This document shows positions 1 through 8,071 of a stretch of 13,932 nucleotides of DNA, piece after piece. This stretch comes from JAICTV01 sp035634055 (GTDB lineage Bacteria > Planctomycetota > Phycisphaerae > Tepidisphaerales > Tepidisphaeraceae): contig DASQDR010000128.1 in the NCBI GenBank assembly GCA_035634055.1, positions 1 to 13,932 of the forward strand, written 5' to 3'. How positions within the stretch are numbered: position 1 is the first letter of the stretch; every line of letters starts with the position of its first letter. The notes below the pieces were generated by a model. That model was not told where the DNA came from. It saw nothing but the letters and a program-made list of their open reading frames with translations, and made no database searches. Both the position numbers and the translations under genes were made by a program.

Positions 1-156
1 GGGCGAGGCGCCCAAGCCACGGGAAGAAAGTCGCCCCACCTGTGGCATGGGCGCCCCGCCCATGCACCCGCGGCGGCCAGCCGCTCCTTCGCCTCCCTTC
101 CGCTGCCGCGGCAAACGCTTGGGCGAGGCGCCCAAGCCACGGGAAGAAAGTCGCCC
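1..156. repeat. Direct repeat of 36 bases with GGGCG/CGCCC hairpins
   Basis: The 36 bases at 1-36 recur exactly at 121-156. The second copy begins inside a perfect hairpin: arms CTTGGGCG (118-125) and CGCCCAAG (129-136) around AGG. Between the copies lies a second perfect hairpin of the same design, arms GCATGGGCG (45-53) and CGCCCATGC (57-65) around CCC. Both follow the scheme NNN-GGGCG-3 bases-CGCCC-NNN, so this is probably a dispersed short palindromic element family (REP-like) and not a gene. Short open frames cross the region but have no coding character. The first copy touches the window edge, so its left arm may be cut off. Bases 157-280 hold nothing else I recognise, and no convincing promoter for the kinase gene. 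Confidence 0.8.
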
Positions 157-280
157 AACCCACGGCAAGATTGACGCACGGCCCGATAACGCGCGTGCTG
201 CCGCACTGGTGGATCAACGTTTCGCCGCGCGCCATCCGCTTCTGAAGCCGCCCCCGTCGCGTCGCCGATAACAACTGACC

Positions 281-1087
281 GTGAGTGACAATCCCTCAAC
301 CGCCGCCGCGAAGGATGAAGCACAACTCGCGCGGCAGTTTGTCGCCGCGCAGGAACAGCTCGAGTACCTGCGCGACCAGCTCACCGAGTCGCAGCGGCTG
401 GCGACGATCGGCACGATCGCGGCGGTCATCGCCCACGAGTTCAACAACCTGCTCACGCCGGTCGTCAGCTACTCGCAGTTCGCGCTCGCCAGCGCCGAGA
501 GCGACAAGCCGGACATGGCGCTGATCAAGAAGGCGCTGTCGAAGTCGTTCCAGGGCTCGACCAAGGCGGGGAAGATCTGCGCGTCGATGCTGGCCCTGGC
601 GCGCGGCGAATCTTCGCCGGCCGAGGTCTCGGTGCAGCAGCTCATCGACGAAGTGCTGCTGGTGCTGGCGCGCGACCCGCAGAAGGACGGCATCGCTTTG
701 CGCGTGCGCGTCGAGCCGGACCTGCTGGTCAACGGCGACCCGGTGCAGCTCGAGCAGGTGCTGCTCAACCTGCTGATCAACGCCCGCCAGGCGATGCTCG
801 GCAGCCGCGGCGGGTCGCTCACCATCAAGGCGTCGGCCGAGGGCAGCGAGGTGAAGATCCAGGTGATCGACACCGGCCCGGGCATCCCCGAGCAACTGCT
901 GGGCAAGATTTTCGAGCCGTTCTTCACCACCAAGTGCGCCGGCCGACGCGGCGAAGCCAAGGGGACCGGCCTGGGGCTGGCGATCTGCAAGGAAATCGTC
1001 GAGCACCACGCCGGCCGGATCGACGTGAGCAGTGAACTCGGCAAGGGCACCACCTTCACCATCCACCTGCCGATGGCTGGCCGCTAG
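281..1087 (+). CDS. Soluble orphan sensor histidine kinase (NtrB/ZraS-like core)
   Basis: This 268-residue protein is almost only a kinase core: a phosphoacceptor (HisKA) helix pair followed by a HATPase_c domain. The H-box is IAHEFNNLLTP with the phospho-histidine at His52. The N-box lies at about 160-171 (LLNLLINARQAM), the G1 box at 197-201 (DTGPG), the F-box at 211-215 (FEPFF) and the G2 box at 228-232 (GTGLG). There is no signal peptide, membrane segment, PAS or GAF domain. Residues 10-40 are Gln/Glu-rich and probably form a short coiled coil that could take the signal from a partner. Family knowledge: it autophosphorylates on His and passes phosphate to a response regulator, and none is adjacent. 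The GTG start at 281 is used because no other in-frame start precedes the H-box sensibly. No Shine-Dalgarno is visible. Kinase identity is sure; the signal is unknown. Confidence 0.93.
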   Translation: MSDNPSTAAAKDEAQLARQFVAAQEQLEYLRDQLTESQRLATIGTIAAVIAHEFNNLLTPVVSYSQFALASAESDKPDMALIKKALSKSFQGSTKAGKICASMLALARGESSPAEVSVQQLIDEVLLVLARDPQKDGIALRVRVEPDLLVNGDPVQLEQVLLNLLINARQAMLGSRGGSLTIKASAEGSEVKIQVIDTGPGIPEQLLGKIFEPFFTTKCAGRRGEAKGTGLGLAICKEIVEHHAGRIDVSSELGKGTTFTIHLPMAGR

Positions 1088-1107
1088 CGGTTCTCCACAG
1101 GACATCG

Positions 1108-1186
1108 CACCGCAGAGGCGCAGAGGACGCGAAGGCGGCCTTGCCGCTCGAGCGCGCCGGTCCGCGCCCGGTGCGCCTCTGCGGTG
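1108..1186. repeat. Inverted repeat with CGCAGAGG octamers between two genes
   Basis: A perfect 15-base inverted repeat (1108-1122 and 1172-1186, arm CACCGCAGAGGCGCA) encloses 49 bases. The left arm runs into a tandem of CGCAGAGG (1111-1118, 1119-1126) followed by a diverged ACGCGAAGG. It starts 21 bases after the kinase stop and ends 37 bases before the next start. It could act as a transcript-end stem, but it has no T tract, so a mobile or dispersed repeat is equally likely. Confidence 0.75.
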
Positions 1187-1223
1187 AACGCTCTTTCATC
1201 ATCGCGACGCCGAAGGTATCACG

Positions 1224-2216
1224 GTGCGCATGCACCCCAACGAGCCGGCGCGTTTGGAGCTGGCGAACCTGCCCACGCCCGTGGCGGAGCTGAAGAACCT
1301 TGCGCGGCAGATCGGCGTCGAGCGCTTCCTGCTCAAGCGCGACGACCTGACCGGGCTGGAGACCAGCGGGAACAAGGTCCGCAAGCTGGAGTACGTGGTG
1401 GCCGACGCGCTGCGGTGCGGGGCGGACACGCTGGTGACGCACGGGGGCTTCCAATCCAACCACTGCCGCGCGACCGCCGCCATCGGCGCCAAGCTGGGGC
1501 TGAAGGTGCGCCTGCTGCTGCGTTCCGCCGACGCCGAGCCGCGCCGGGACGGGAACCTGTTCCTCGACCACCTCTTTGGGGCGCACGTCACGCTGCACCG
1601 GCCGGTGGAGTACAACGGCCGGCGGCAGGCGCTGATCGACGAGGCGATGGCCGCCGAGCGGCGCGAGGGGCGGACGCCCTACTTCTTCCCCGTCGGGGCG
1701 TCGGTGCCCCTGGGATGCTGGGGGTACGTGCGCTGCATGCACGAATTAGCTCAACAGCTCGGGCCCGGCGCGAAGGTTGACGTCTTCAGCGCCGTCAGCT
1801 CGGCCGGCACGCACTGCGGTCTGATGATCGGCAAGGCGCTGCTAGGGCTGGAAAACTGGCGCATCGTCGGCGTGCCGGTGAGCGATTCGGTCGAGTATTT
1901 CCGCCGCGAGCTGCGCGACCTGGAGCGGCGGACGTCGGAGGAATTCCGGCTCGGCCTCGATGAGTCGCGGACGCCGATCGAGTTGCTCGACGGCTTCATC
2001 GGCGACGGCTACGCCATCCCCTACCCGCGCGCGATCGAGACGACCCGCCTGCTGGCCCGCACGGAGGGCGTGCTGCTCGATCCGACCTACACCTCCAAAG
2101 GGATGACCGGCGCCATCGCCGCCGCCACCACCGGCCGCCTCCGCCCCGGCGCCGTCCCGCTCTTCCTCCATACCGGCGGCGCGTTCGGCCTGATGGCAAG
2201 GCTCGACCTGTTCTAG
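1224..2216 (+). CDS. dcyD: PLP-dependent D-cysteine desulfhydrase-like protein (ACC deaminase family)
   Basis: This 330-residue fold-type II PLP enzyme has the usual family length. Visible motifs are S48-GNKVRKLEY with the probable Schiff-base Lys51, G75-FQSNHCRA with Ser78 and Asn79, the phosphate-binding segment SSAGTHCG (about 192-199), DPTYTSKGM (286-294) and HTGG (316-319). In ACC deaminases the fourth residue of DPxY-E is a catalytic Glu and the C-terminal motif is HLGG. Here they are Thr290 and Thr317, the pattern of D-cysteine desulfhydrases. The likely reaction is D-cysteine to pyruvate, H2S and ammonia in the cytoplasm. GTG at 1224 is preferred because GAAGG (1212-1216) sits 7 bases upstream; ATG at 1230 is the alternative and removes two residues. 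Neighbours do not suggest a pathway. Family is sure; exact substrate is inferred. Confidence 0.88.
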   Translation: MRMHPNEPARLELANLPTPVAELKNLARQIGVERFLLKRDDLTGLETSGNKVRKLEYVVADALRCGADTLVTHGGFQSNHCRATAAIGAKLGLKVRLLLRSADAEPRRDGNLFLDHLFGAHVTLHRPVEYNGRRQALIDEAMAAERREGRTPYFFPVGASVPLGCWGYVRCMHELAQQLGPGAKVDVFSAVSSAGTHCGLMIGKALLGLENWRIVGVPVSDSVEYFRRELRDLERRTSEEFRLGLDESRTPIELLDGFIGDGYAIPYPRAIETTRLLARTEGVLLDPTYTSKGMTGAIAAATTGRLRPGAVPLFLHTGGAFGLMARLDLF

Positions 2217-2231
2217 CGCCCGACGCATCAC

Positions 2232-2308
2232 GGGAAAGCTTCACGAGCACGAGCACCGACTCAAGCGCGGACACTGGCACTGGCGCTGGCACCGGCACCG
2301 GCACCGCA
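2232..2308. repeat. Degenerate hexanucleotide tract
   Basis: CACGAG occurs twice from 2232 (CACGAGCACGAGCACC), then six hexamers close to ACYGGC follow at 2273-2308 (ACTGGC, ACTGGC, GCTGGC, ACCGGC, ACCGGC, ACCGCA). Decayed copies continue to about 2390. On the minus strand this reads as Val-Pro/Val-Leu alternation, which I take as a by-product of the repeat. Confidence 0.75.
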
Positions 2309-2404
2309 ACGGCACGATCGCAGGTAAAGGCACCGGCACCAGGACCCGCAACCGCCCCCGTGCCCACACCCGCACCGGCAGCCACGCTGACACGCGCGAG
2401 CACG

Positions 2405-2464
2405 CTTCGGGGATGACGCGCGGGTACTCTTCGGGAATGACGCGAGAGTACGCCTCGGGATGAC
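2405..2464. repeat. Tandem 24-base repeat, about 2.5 units
   Basis: Unit 1 is 2405-2428, unit 2 is 2429-2452, and a partial third unit is 2453-2464. The shared core is CTTCGGGRATGACGCG with minor changes. The period equals eight codons; one minus-strand frame reads variants of VIPEEYPR. No spacers separate the units, so it is a tandem and not a CRISPR array. Confidence 0.75.
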
Positions 2465-2647
2465 ATGGACCGGTCCCGCCTCCGTCGCTCCAAGCCCTGC
2501 ACCTACCACGTTCAACCCCCTGCCGGCTCGCGCGTAGGATTGTCAGCGACGAACGGCGCACCGATTGCCGCACGAGGCCCATGACCACGCGTGGTGCTTC
2601 GGCAAGCGCTCGATCGGGCAAACGATGTTCAGACCGAGGAAGAAGCG

Positions 2648-3385
2648 ATGAAGCGACTCATCATGGCGGCGATGCTCTTGCTGTGGGCCGCGTCGGCGAC
2701 GCGCACGGACGCCGCGGCAACGACCACCGCGCCGACCGCGGCAGCCGCGCTGCCCGTCAAGGCAAAGGTGGAAAAGCCCTCGATGGTCACGCCGGCGGAG
2801 TGGAATTCCGAGCCGCAGCCGATCCCGGACAACCGCCGGCACACGCCGAAGTTCATCACCATCCACCACGCCGGCGTGAACTGGCGGCCCGGCACCGACC
2901 CGGCGAAGTTCGTCAAGAACATGCAGGGGTGGGGCCAGCGCGAGAAGAAGTGGCCGGACCTCGCCTACCACTTCATGATCGCCCCGGATGGCCGCATCTT
3001 CGAGGCGCGCTCGATGGAGTACGAGCCGGAGAGCAACACCGCTTACGACAAGCAGGGGCACGTCGGCGTCGAGATGATGGGCAACTTCGAAACCCAACGC
3101 CCCACGCCGCAGCAGCTCGAGAGCCTGGTGAAGCTGAGCGCGTGGCTCTGCCAGGAGAAAAACATCGCCCTGAGCGACATCGGCGGGCACAAGGACCGCG
3201 CCAAGAAGCAGACCTCTTGCCCGGGGAAAGATTTCTACCGCTACCTGGAGGACGGCACGTTCGTGGGCTGGGTGAAGCAGGCGCTGGAAGGCAAGCCCCC
3301 GAAGGTAGAGCCGGGCCCGCCGCTGCCCGGCGGGCCGACCACGGTGGTCGGCGAACCGCTCCCGGCGACGCAGCCGACGAATTAG
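2648..3385 (+). CDS. Exported N-acetylmuramoyl-L-alanine amidase (Amidase_2/PGRP fold)
   Basis: The 245-residue protein starts with a signal peptide (MKRLIMAAMLLLWAASA, cleavage near 15-25), then a short Ala/Thr-rich linker and an Amidase_2 domain at about 50-210. Probable zinc ligands are His73 (in ITIHHAG), His181 (GGHKDR) and Cys191 (TSCPG). Catalytic Tyr107 (AYHFMI) is present. Thr189, two residues before the Cys, matches the PGRP-type residue rather than the phage T7 lysozyme lysine. The family cleaves the amide bond between MurNAc and L-Ala of peptidoglycan in the periplasm. The Pro/Gly-rich C-terminus has no wall-binding domain. ATG at 2648 is chosen over the upstream GTG at 2591 because GAGG (2636-2639) lies 8 bases before it and it begins the signal peptide. 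Expressed alone, with a hairpin downstream. Confidence 0.92.
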   Translation: MKRLIMAAMLLLWAASATRTDAAATTTAPTAAAALPVKAKVEKPSMVTPAEWNSEPQPIPDNRRHTPKFITIHHAGVNWRPGTDPAKFVKNMQGWGQREKKWPDLAYHFMIAPDGRIFEARSMEYEPESNTAYDKQGHVGVEMMGNFETQRPTPQQLESLVKLSAWLCQEKNIALSDIGGHKDRAKKQTSCPGKDFYRYLEDGTFVGWVKQALEGKPPKVEPGPPLPGGPTTVVGEPLPATQPTN

Positions 3386-3412
3386 GTGCTGTTCCTGTGA
3401 AGCCTCAAACGC

Positions 3413-3447
3413 AAAGCGGGAACACGGATGGTCCGTGCTCCCGCTTT
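3413..3447. terminator. Strong hairpin, probable bidirectional terminator
   Basis: Arms AAAGCGGGA (3413-3421) and TCCCGCTTT (3439-3447) pair perfectly. After one A/C mismatch, CACGG (3423-3427) pairs with CCGTG (3433-3437) around ATGGT. Both strands leave the stem through TTT followed by a moderately T-rich stretch. It lies 27 bases after the amidase stop and 65 bases beyond the stop of the converging lipoprotein gene, so it can serve both. Confidence 0.85.
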
Positions 3448-3512
3448 CTCGTTGGGGTGACAATTGTGGGCGCGTCTCCGCGCGTCGTTCCGCGCGTGTG
3501 GCAGCGCGCGCG

Positions 3513-3722
3513 TTAGTGGCTGGGCTTATCCACGTCCTTCTTCTCGGTCTTGGTCACCGTTCCGTCGGTGTTCTCGGTGGTCTTGCTCTCCTTCTTCACG
3601 ACGGTGCCGTCGTCCTTCACGTCGGTCGTCTTGGAGTGCTCGTGCGTCTCGTCGCAGCCGACGATCACGGGCGTCCCGGCGAAGGCGAGCAGCAGGCAGG
3701 CGGACAGCATCAGGCGATTCAT
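3513..3722 (-). CDS. Small lipoprotein with tandem DGTV repeats
   Basis: This 69-residue protein has a short signal segment (about 1-22) ending in VIVGC, so Cys23 is the likely lipidated residue after cleavage. The mature part is about 47 residues, very polar and lysine-rich. It holds two tandem copies: KTTDVKDDGTVVKKES (31-46) and KTTENTDGTVTKTEK (47-61). Just after the cysteine is DETHEH, a possible but unproven metal-binding stretch. ATG at 3722 is chosen because AAGGAG (3735-3730 on this strand) lies 7 bases upstream, the best ribosome binding site in the window; a longer in-frame start at 3806 would bury the signal peptide. I do not recognise a named family. Location is predicted to be membrane-anchored in the periplasm; function unknown. 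Confidence 0.82.
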   Translation of the reverse strand: MNRLMLSACLLLAFAGTPVIVGCDETHEHSKTTDVKDDGTVVKKESKTTENTDGTVTKTEKKDVDKPSH

Positions 3723-3893
3723 GGCGTCGCTCCTTTCGGCGAGTAATTGGCCCGCGCGATCAAACTGACCGCTCGGCCGACCCATCCATTTCAAAGGGTG
3801 TGCCAAACCGCTGACCCCGCTGTAAGTGCCGCTTGGCGAAGGCGCGGCGGCGGCATAAAGTGTTCAGTTCATCCGCCTTCACAAGGACGATCC

Positions 3894-4238
3894 ATGGATA
3901 CGACAGGCTCGACCATTCAGTACGACGATTTTGCCAAGCTGGACCTGCGCGTGGCCACGGTGCTGGAGTGCAAGCCGCACGCGAACGCCGACAAGCTGCT
4001 GGTCCTGCAAATCGACCTGGGGACCGAGCAGCGGCAGATCTGCGCCGGGCTGCGGCAGCACTACCAGCCGGAGGATTTGGTGGGCAAGCAGATCATCGTC
4101 GTGGCCAACCTCGCCCCCCGGCAGATGCGCGGGGAAGTCAGCAACGGCATGCTCCTGGCCGCCACCGACCCGGCCACGGCAAAGGTGATCGTGATCGCCC
4201 CCTCGGCCGCGGTGGCGCCGGGGGCGAAGGTGAATTGA
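3894..4238 (+). CDS. Free-standing tRNA-binding OB-fold protein, MetRS C-terminal type
   Basis: The 114-residue protein is a single tRNA-binding domain (PF01588-type). It closely resembles the C-terminal dimerisation domain of bacterial methionyl-tRNA synthetase: YDDFAKLDLRVATVLECKPH (10-29), ADKLLVLQIDLG (32-43), and the signature VANLAPRQMRGEVSNGMLLAA at 70-90. Known roles are non-specific tRNA binding and dimerisation; free-standing versions occur as split MetRS beta subunits or CsaA-like proteins. No MetRS catalytic gene is adjacent. ATG at 3894 has AAGGA (3883-3887) 6 bases upstream. A weak promoter could be TTGGCG (3833-3838) with CATAAA (3854-3859), but the 15-base gap is short. It is divergent from the lipoprotein gene over a 171-base spacer. 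Domain is sure; whether it serves MetRS is not. Confidence 0.9.
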   Translation: MDTTGSTIQYDDFAKLDLRVATVLECKPHANADKLLVLQIDLGTEQRQICAGLRQHYQPEDLVGKQIIVVANLAPRQMRGEVSNGMLLAATDPATAKVIVIAPSAAVAPGAKVN

Positions 4239-4243
4239 CTTGG

Positions 4244-4385
4244 GGAGGCACGAAGGGACGGAGGCACGGAGGCACGAGGTGAGGGACTAAGGGACTAAGG
4301 GACACATCGCATTCACTTCCTCCCGTTGTACCTGCCTTCCCACTCCTTCGTGCCTTCGTGCCTCCGTCCCTTCCTCCGTGCCTCC
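4244..4385. repeat. Inverted arrays of GRAGGSAC octamers forming a long stem
   Basis: Left array, 8-base units: GGAGGCAC (4244), GAAGGGAC (4252), GGAGGCAC (4260), GGAGGCAC (4268), a half unit GAGG (4276-4279), then TGAGGGAC, TAAGGGAC, TAAGGGAC (4280-4303). Right array, complementary strand, from 4385 inwards: GGAGGCAC (4378-4385), half unit GGAG (4374-4377), GAAGGGAC (4366-4373), GGAGGCAC (4358-4365), GAAGGCAC (4350-4357). The first four left units match the four right units in order, giving about 32 bp with one G-U pair and one 4-base bulge. It begins 5 bases after one stop and ends 20 bases before the recN start. Confidence 0.88.
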
Positions 4386-4405
4386 GTTCCCCACCCTTCC
4401 TATCC

Positions 4406-6208
<1,803 letters not shown>

Positions 6209-6306
6209 CGAGCGGCCGTGGGCCGAGTGGGTGCGTGCCGTTGGAGGGGAGGCCCCTGCTCCGCTCGACCGCTGCGGGGCGGGGGAAGAGGGCCGGCAAC
6301 GACGAC

Positions 6307-6367
6307 GATTGATGATTGGAACTTGAACGGCCGCAGGTCGCGCGCGGTTCAAGTTTCAATCTCAATC
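6307..6367. terminator. Long imperfect hairpin downstream of recN
   Basis: GATTGA (6307-6312) plus GATTGGAACTTGAAC (6314-6328) pairs with GTTCAAGTTTCAATC (6347-6361) plus TCAATC (6362-6367). That makes 21 base pairs with one bulged T and one G-U pair around an 18-base GC-rich loop. It lies 98 bases after the recN stop. There is no T tract, so it may be a processed 3' end or a repeat rather than a classical intrinsic terminator. The rest of the 6209-6425 spacer shows nothing I recognise. Confidence 0.6.
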
Positions 6368-6425
6368 AACACGCGTCGCGCGCGCCAGAGTTCACCCGCG
6401 CCTCAAATCTGCCGATTCACTCGTT

Positions 6426-8027
6426 ATGCGTCAGGAGGAGGTGGAGAGGCTTTCTCCGCGCACATTCTTTTTGCTCTCGGCGTTGCTGATCGTGACGTTT
6501 TGCTCGTCGCTGTGGCTGTTCACGCGCGCCAACCGCGGCTCGTACCTCTATCACCCTGACGAGCCGGAGAAGACGTTTCAGATTTATCGGAACTACCGCA
6601 ACCACCGCCACCCGCAGTTGCTGCTGGAGGTGAGCCAGTCGGCCGCGCGGGTGTTTCAGACGCCCGCGGAGCCGCAGGCGACCGTGGTCGTCGGGCGCAA
6701 CGTCGCGGCGGTGTTCGCGGCCAGCGCGGTCACCGTGCTGACCCTGCTCGGGTTCGTGCTCGGCGGGTTCACCGGCGCGGTGGCGGCGGCGGTGCTGGTG
6801 GGGACGTCCCCCTTCCTGCTGGTCAACGCGCACTACATGAAGGAGGACACGGCGCTGGTCATGGGGCTGGCGATGGTGACGCTCGCGCTGGTGCAACTGG
6901 CGCGGCTGAAGACGCCGGCCCGGCGGTTCTGCGCGGCCGGGTTGCTCGGGTTTTCCTGCGCTGTCGCGGCGTCCGGTAAGTACGTCGGGCTGCTGGCGCT
7001 GGTGCCGGCGGTGACGATGATCGTCGCGCCCCGCCCGCGCCTCGGGCGCGAGACGTGGGCGCGGCTCGGCGTCTTCACGCTCTGCTTCGCCCTGCTGCTG
7101 CTGGCGATCAATCACCGGCTGGTGTTCGAGCTGGCCACCTTCACCAGCGCGATGAAGTATCACGGCGCCACGCCGCTGCTCGGGCACGGCGGAACGAAGA
7201 TGGCCTGGCCGAGCGGCTATTACCCCCGCGTGATCCACCAACTGGCCGGGGCGCACGTGGAACTGCTGGCGCTGGCGGCGGCGGCGGTGCTGCTGACCGT
7301 GCCGCGGCGGAAGTCGCTGCCGCACGCGATCCCGATCCTGCTCGCGCTGGCGTGCGCGGCGCTGTTGCTGCTGTGCCGCAGCGCGTTCCCGCGCTACGCG
7401 CTGCCGGCGATCGTGCTGTTGACCGCCGCCGCGGCGCTGGGGATCGCGTGGACCGCCCAGCTCTGGCCCGCGCGGTGGCGCTGCCGCGAGGCGTGGGCGC
7501 TGGCCCTGGTGGCGGTCTGCTGGTCGATCCAGTGGCGCGCGTGCACGAGCTACATCGGGCAGTTGCGCGACGACAGCCGGGATCGGCTGCGCGCGTGGAT
7601 GGCGACCAACCTCCCGCCGACGGCGCGCGTCGCCGCCGACACCTACGCCGGGCGGTTCTGGGCGTTCGGCGGGGAGCAGGCGCTGACGGTCTGGCCGGGC
7701 GTGCGCGTCCACGCCGCCCCGAGCGCCGCCGACCTGGGGGCGCTGTCGGCGCTGCGGGCGGAAGGCTTCACGCACGTCGCCGTCTCCGCCGCCGCTTACG
7801 ACCGCTACTTCGACCCGCACCTTCGCCCGCTGCCACAGGCACAGAGGGATTTCGCGCGACGCCGGGCGTGGTACCAGGAGCTGTTCCACGGCGCCGAGCT
7901 GGTTTGGCGCAGCGACCCGGAGCGCGACACGATGGCCTACACCAATCCGCCGCTGCGGTTGTACCGGCTGCGGAAGATTGCTCACGAATCACACGAATCG
8001 GCACGAAGGGAAGCGAGCGCGAACTAG
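6426..8027 (+). CDS. GT-C-type membrane glycosyltransferase (PMT/ArnT-like, GT39 superfamily)
   Basis: This 533-residue polytopic protein has about ten membrane segments (near 14-33, 91-112, 115-134, 143-160, 168-200, 212-228, 275-293, 301-318, 324-346, 355-372). The first outside loop carries HPDEPEK with Asp45-Glu46, the acidic pair typical of GT-C enzymes, and a second acidic motif KED is at 139-141. RYALPAIVLL (323-332) also recalls this superfamily. Residues from about 375 form a soluble domain. Family knowledge: such enzymes move a sugar from a polyprenyl-phosphate carrier to protein, lipid or polysaccharide on the outer membrane face; the acceptor here is unknown. The last 15 or so residues (HESHESARR...) are translated from an intergenic-type repeat. 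ATG at 6426 has no Shine-Dalgarno; no better start exists nearby. Confidence 0.82.
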   Translation: MRQEEVERLSPRTFFLLSALLIVTFCSSLWLFTRANRGSYLYHPDEPEKTFQIYRNYRNHRHPQLLLEVSQSAARVFQTPAEPQATVVVGRNVAAVFAASAVTVLTLLGFVLGGFTGAVAAAVLVGTSPFLLVNAHYMKEDTALVMGLAMVTLALVQLARLKTPARRFCAAGLLGFSCAVAASGKYVGLLALVPAVTMIVAPRPRLGRETWARLGVFTLCFALLLLAINHRLVFELATFTSAMKYHGATPLLGHGGTKMAWPSGYYPRVIHQLAGAHVELLALAAAAVLLTVPRRKSLPHAIPILLALACAALLLLCRSAFPRYALPAIVLLTAAAALGIAWTAQLWPARWRCREAWALALVAVCWSIQWRACTSYIGQLRDDSRDRLRAWMATNLPPTARVAADTYAGRFWAFGGEQALTVWPGVRVHAAPSAADLGALSALRAEGFTHVAVSAAAYDRYFDPHLRPLPQAQRDFARRRAWYQELFHGAELVWRSDPERDTMAYTNPPLRLYRLRKIAHESHESARREASAN

Positions 8028-8071
8028 ACGGCCGGGCGATCCCGTCCTTCTCATTCGCGAGGATTCGTGAG
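7981..8071. repeat. Inverted repeat spanning the 3' ends of two converging genes
   Basis: CTCACGAATC (7981-7990) pairs perfectly with GATTCGTGAG (8062-8071). The left arm continues as periodic nonamers (CTCACGAAT, CACACGAAT, CGGCACGAAG); the right arm keeps partial matches such as ATTCG and CCTT. The left arm codes the glycosyltransferase tail and the right arm codes the thioesterase tail; the 23 bases between the two stops form the loop region. Confidence 0.8.

Larger units (their letters stand above)
2217..2647. other. Gene-free spacer with hexamer and 24-base repeats
   Basis: About 430 bases separate the PLP enzyme from the amidase. Open frames exist on both strands, but their translations are low-complexity (alternating Val-Pro on the minus strand, octapeptide repeats further on) and have no ribosome binding site, so I call no gene. 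The content is two repeat tracts, listed separately, and a unique stretch from about 2465 to 2635 in which I see no clear promoter. Confidence 0.6.

Noticed and set aside
171..199. Promoter for the histidine kinase using TTGACG at 171-176
   Set aside because: No acceptable -10 box lies 15-19 bases downstream; GATAAC at 184-189 is far too close.
2405..2464. Possible CRISPR array
   Set aside because: The 24-base units abut directly with no unique spacers and there are only two and a half.
2241..2621. Minus-strand open frame across the repeat spacer
   Set aside because: It is made mostly of translated tandem repeats, has no ribosome binding site and no domain.
4358..4405. Upstream ATG start for RecN
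   Set aside because: It would add 16 residues translated from the octamer array; the conserved RecN N-terminus begins at the ATG at 4406.
6417..7985. Long minus-strand open frame opposite the glycosyltransferase
   Set aside because: Its translation is Arg/Gln/His-rich low complexity; the plus strand shows a coherent polytopic protein with GT-C acidic motifs.
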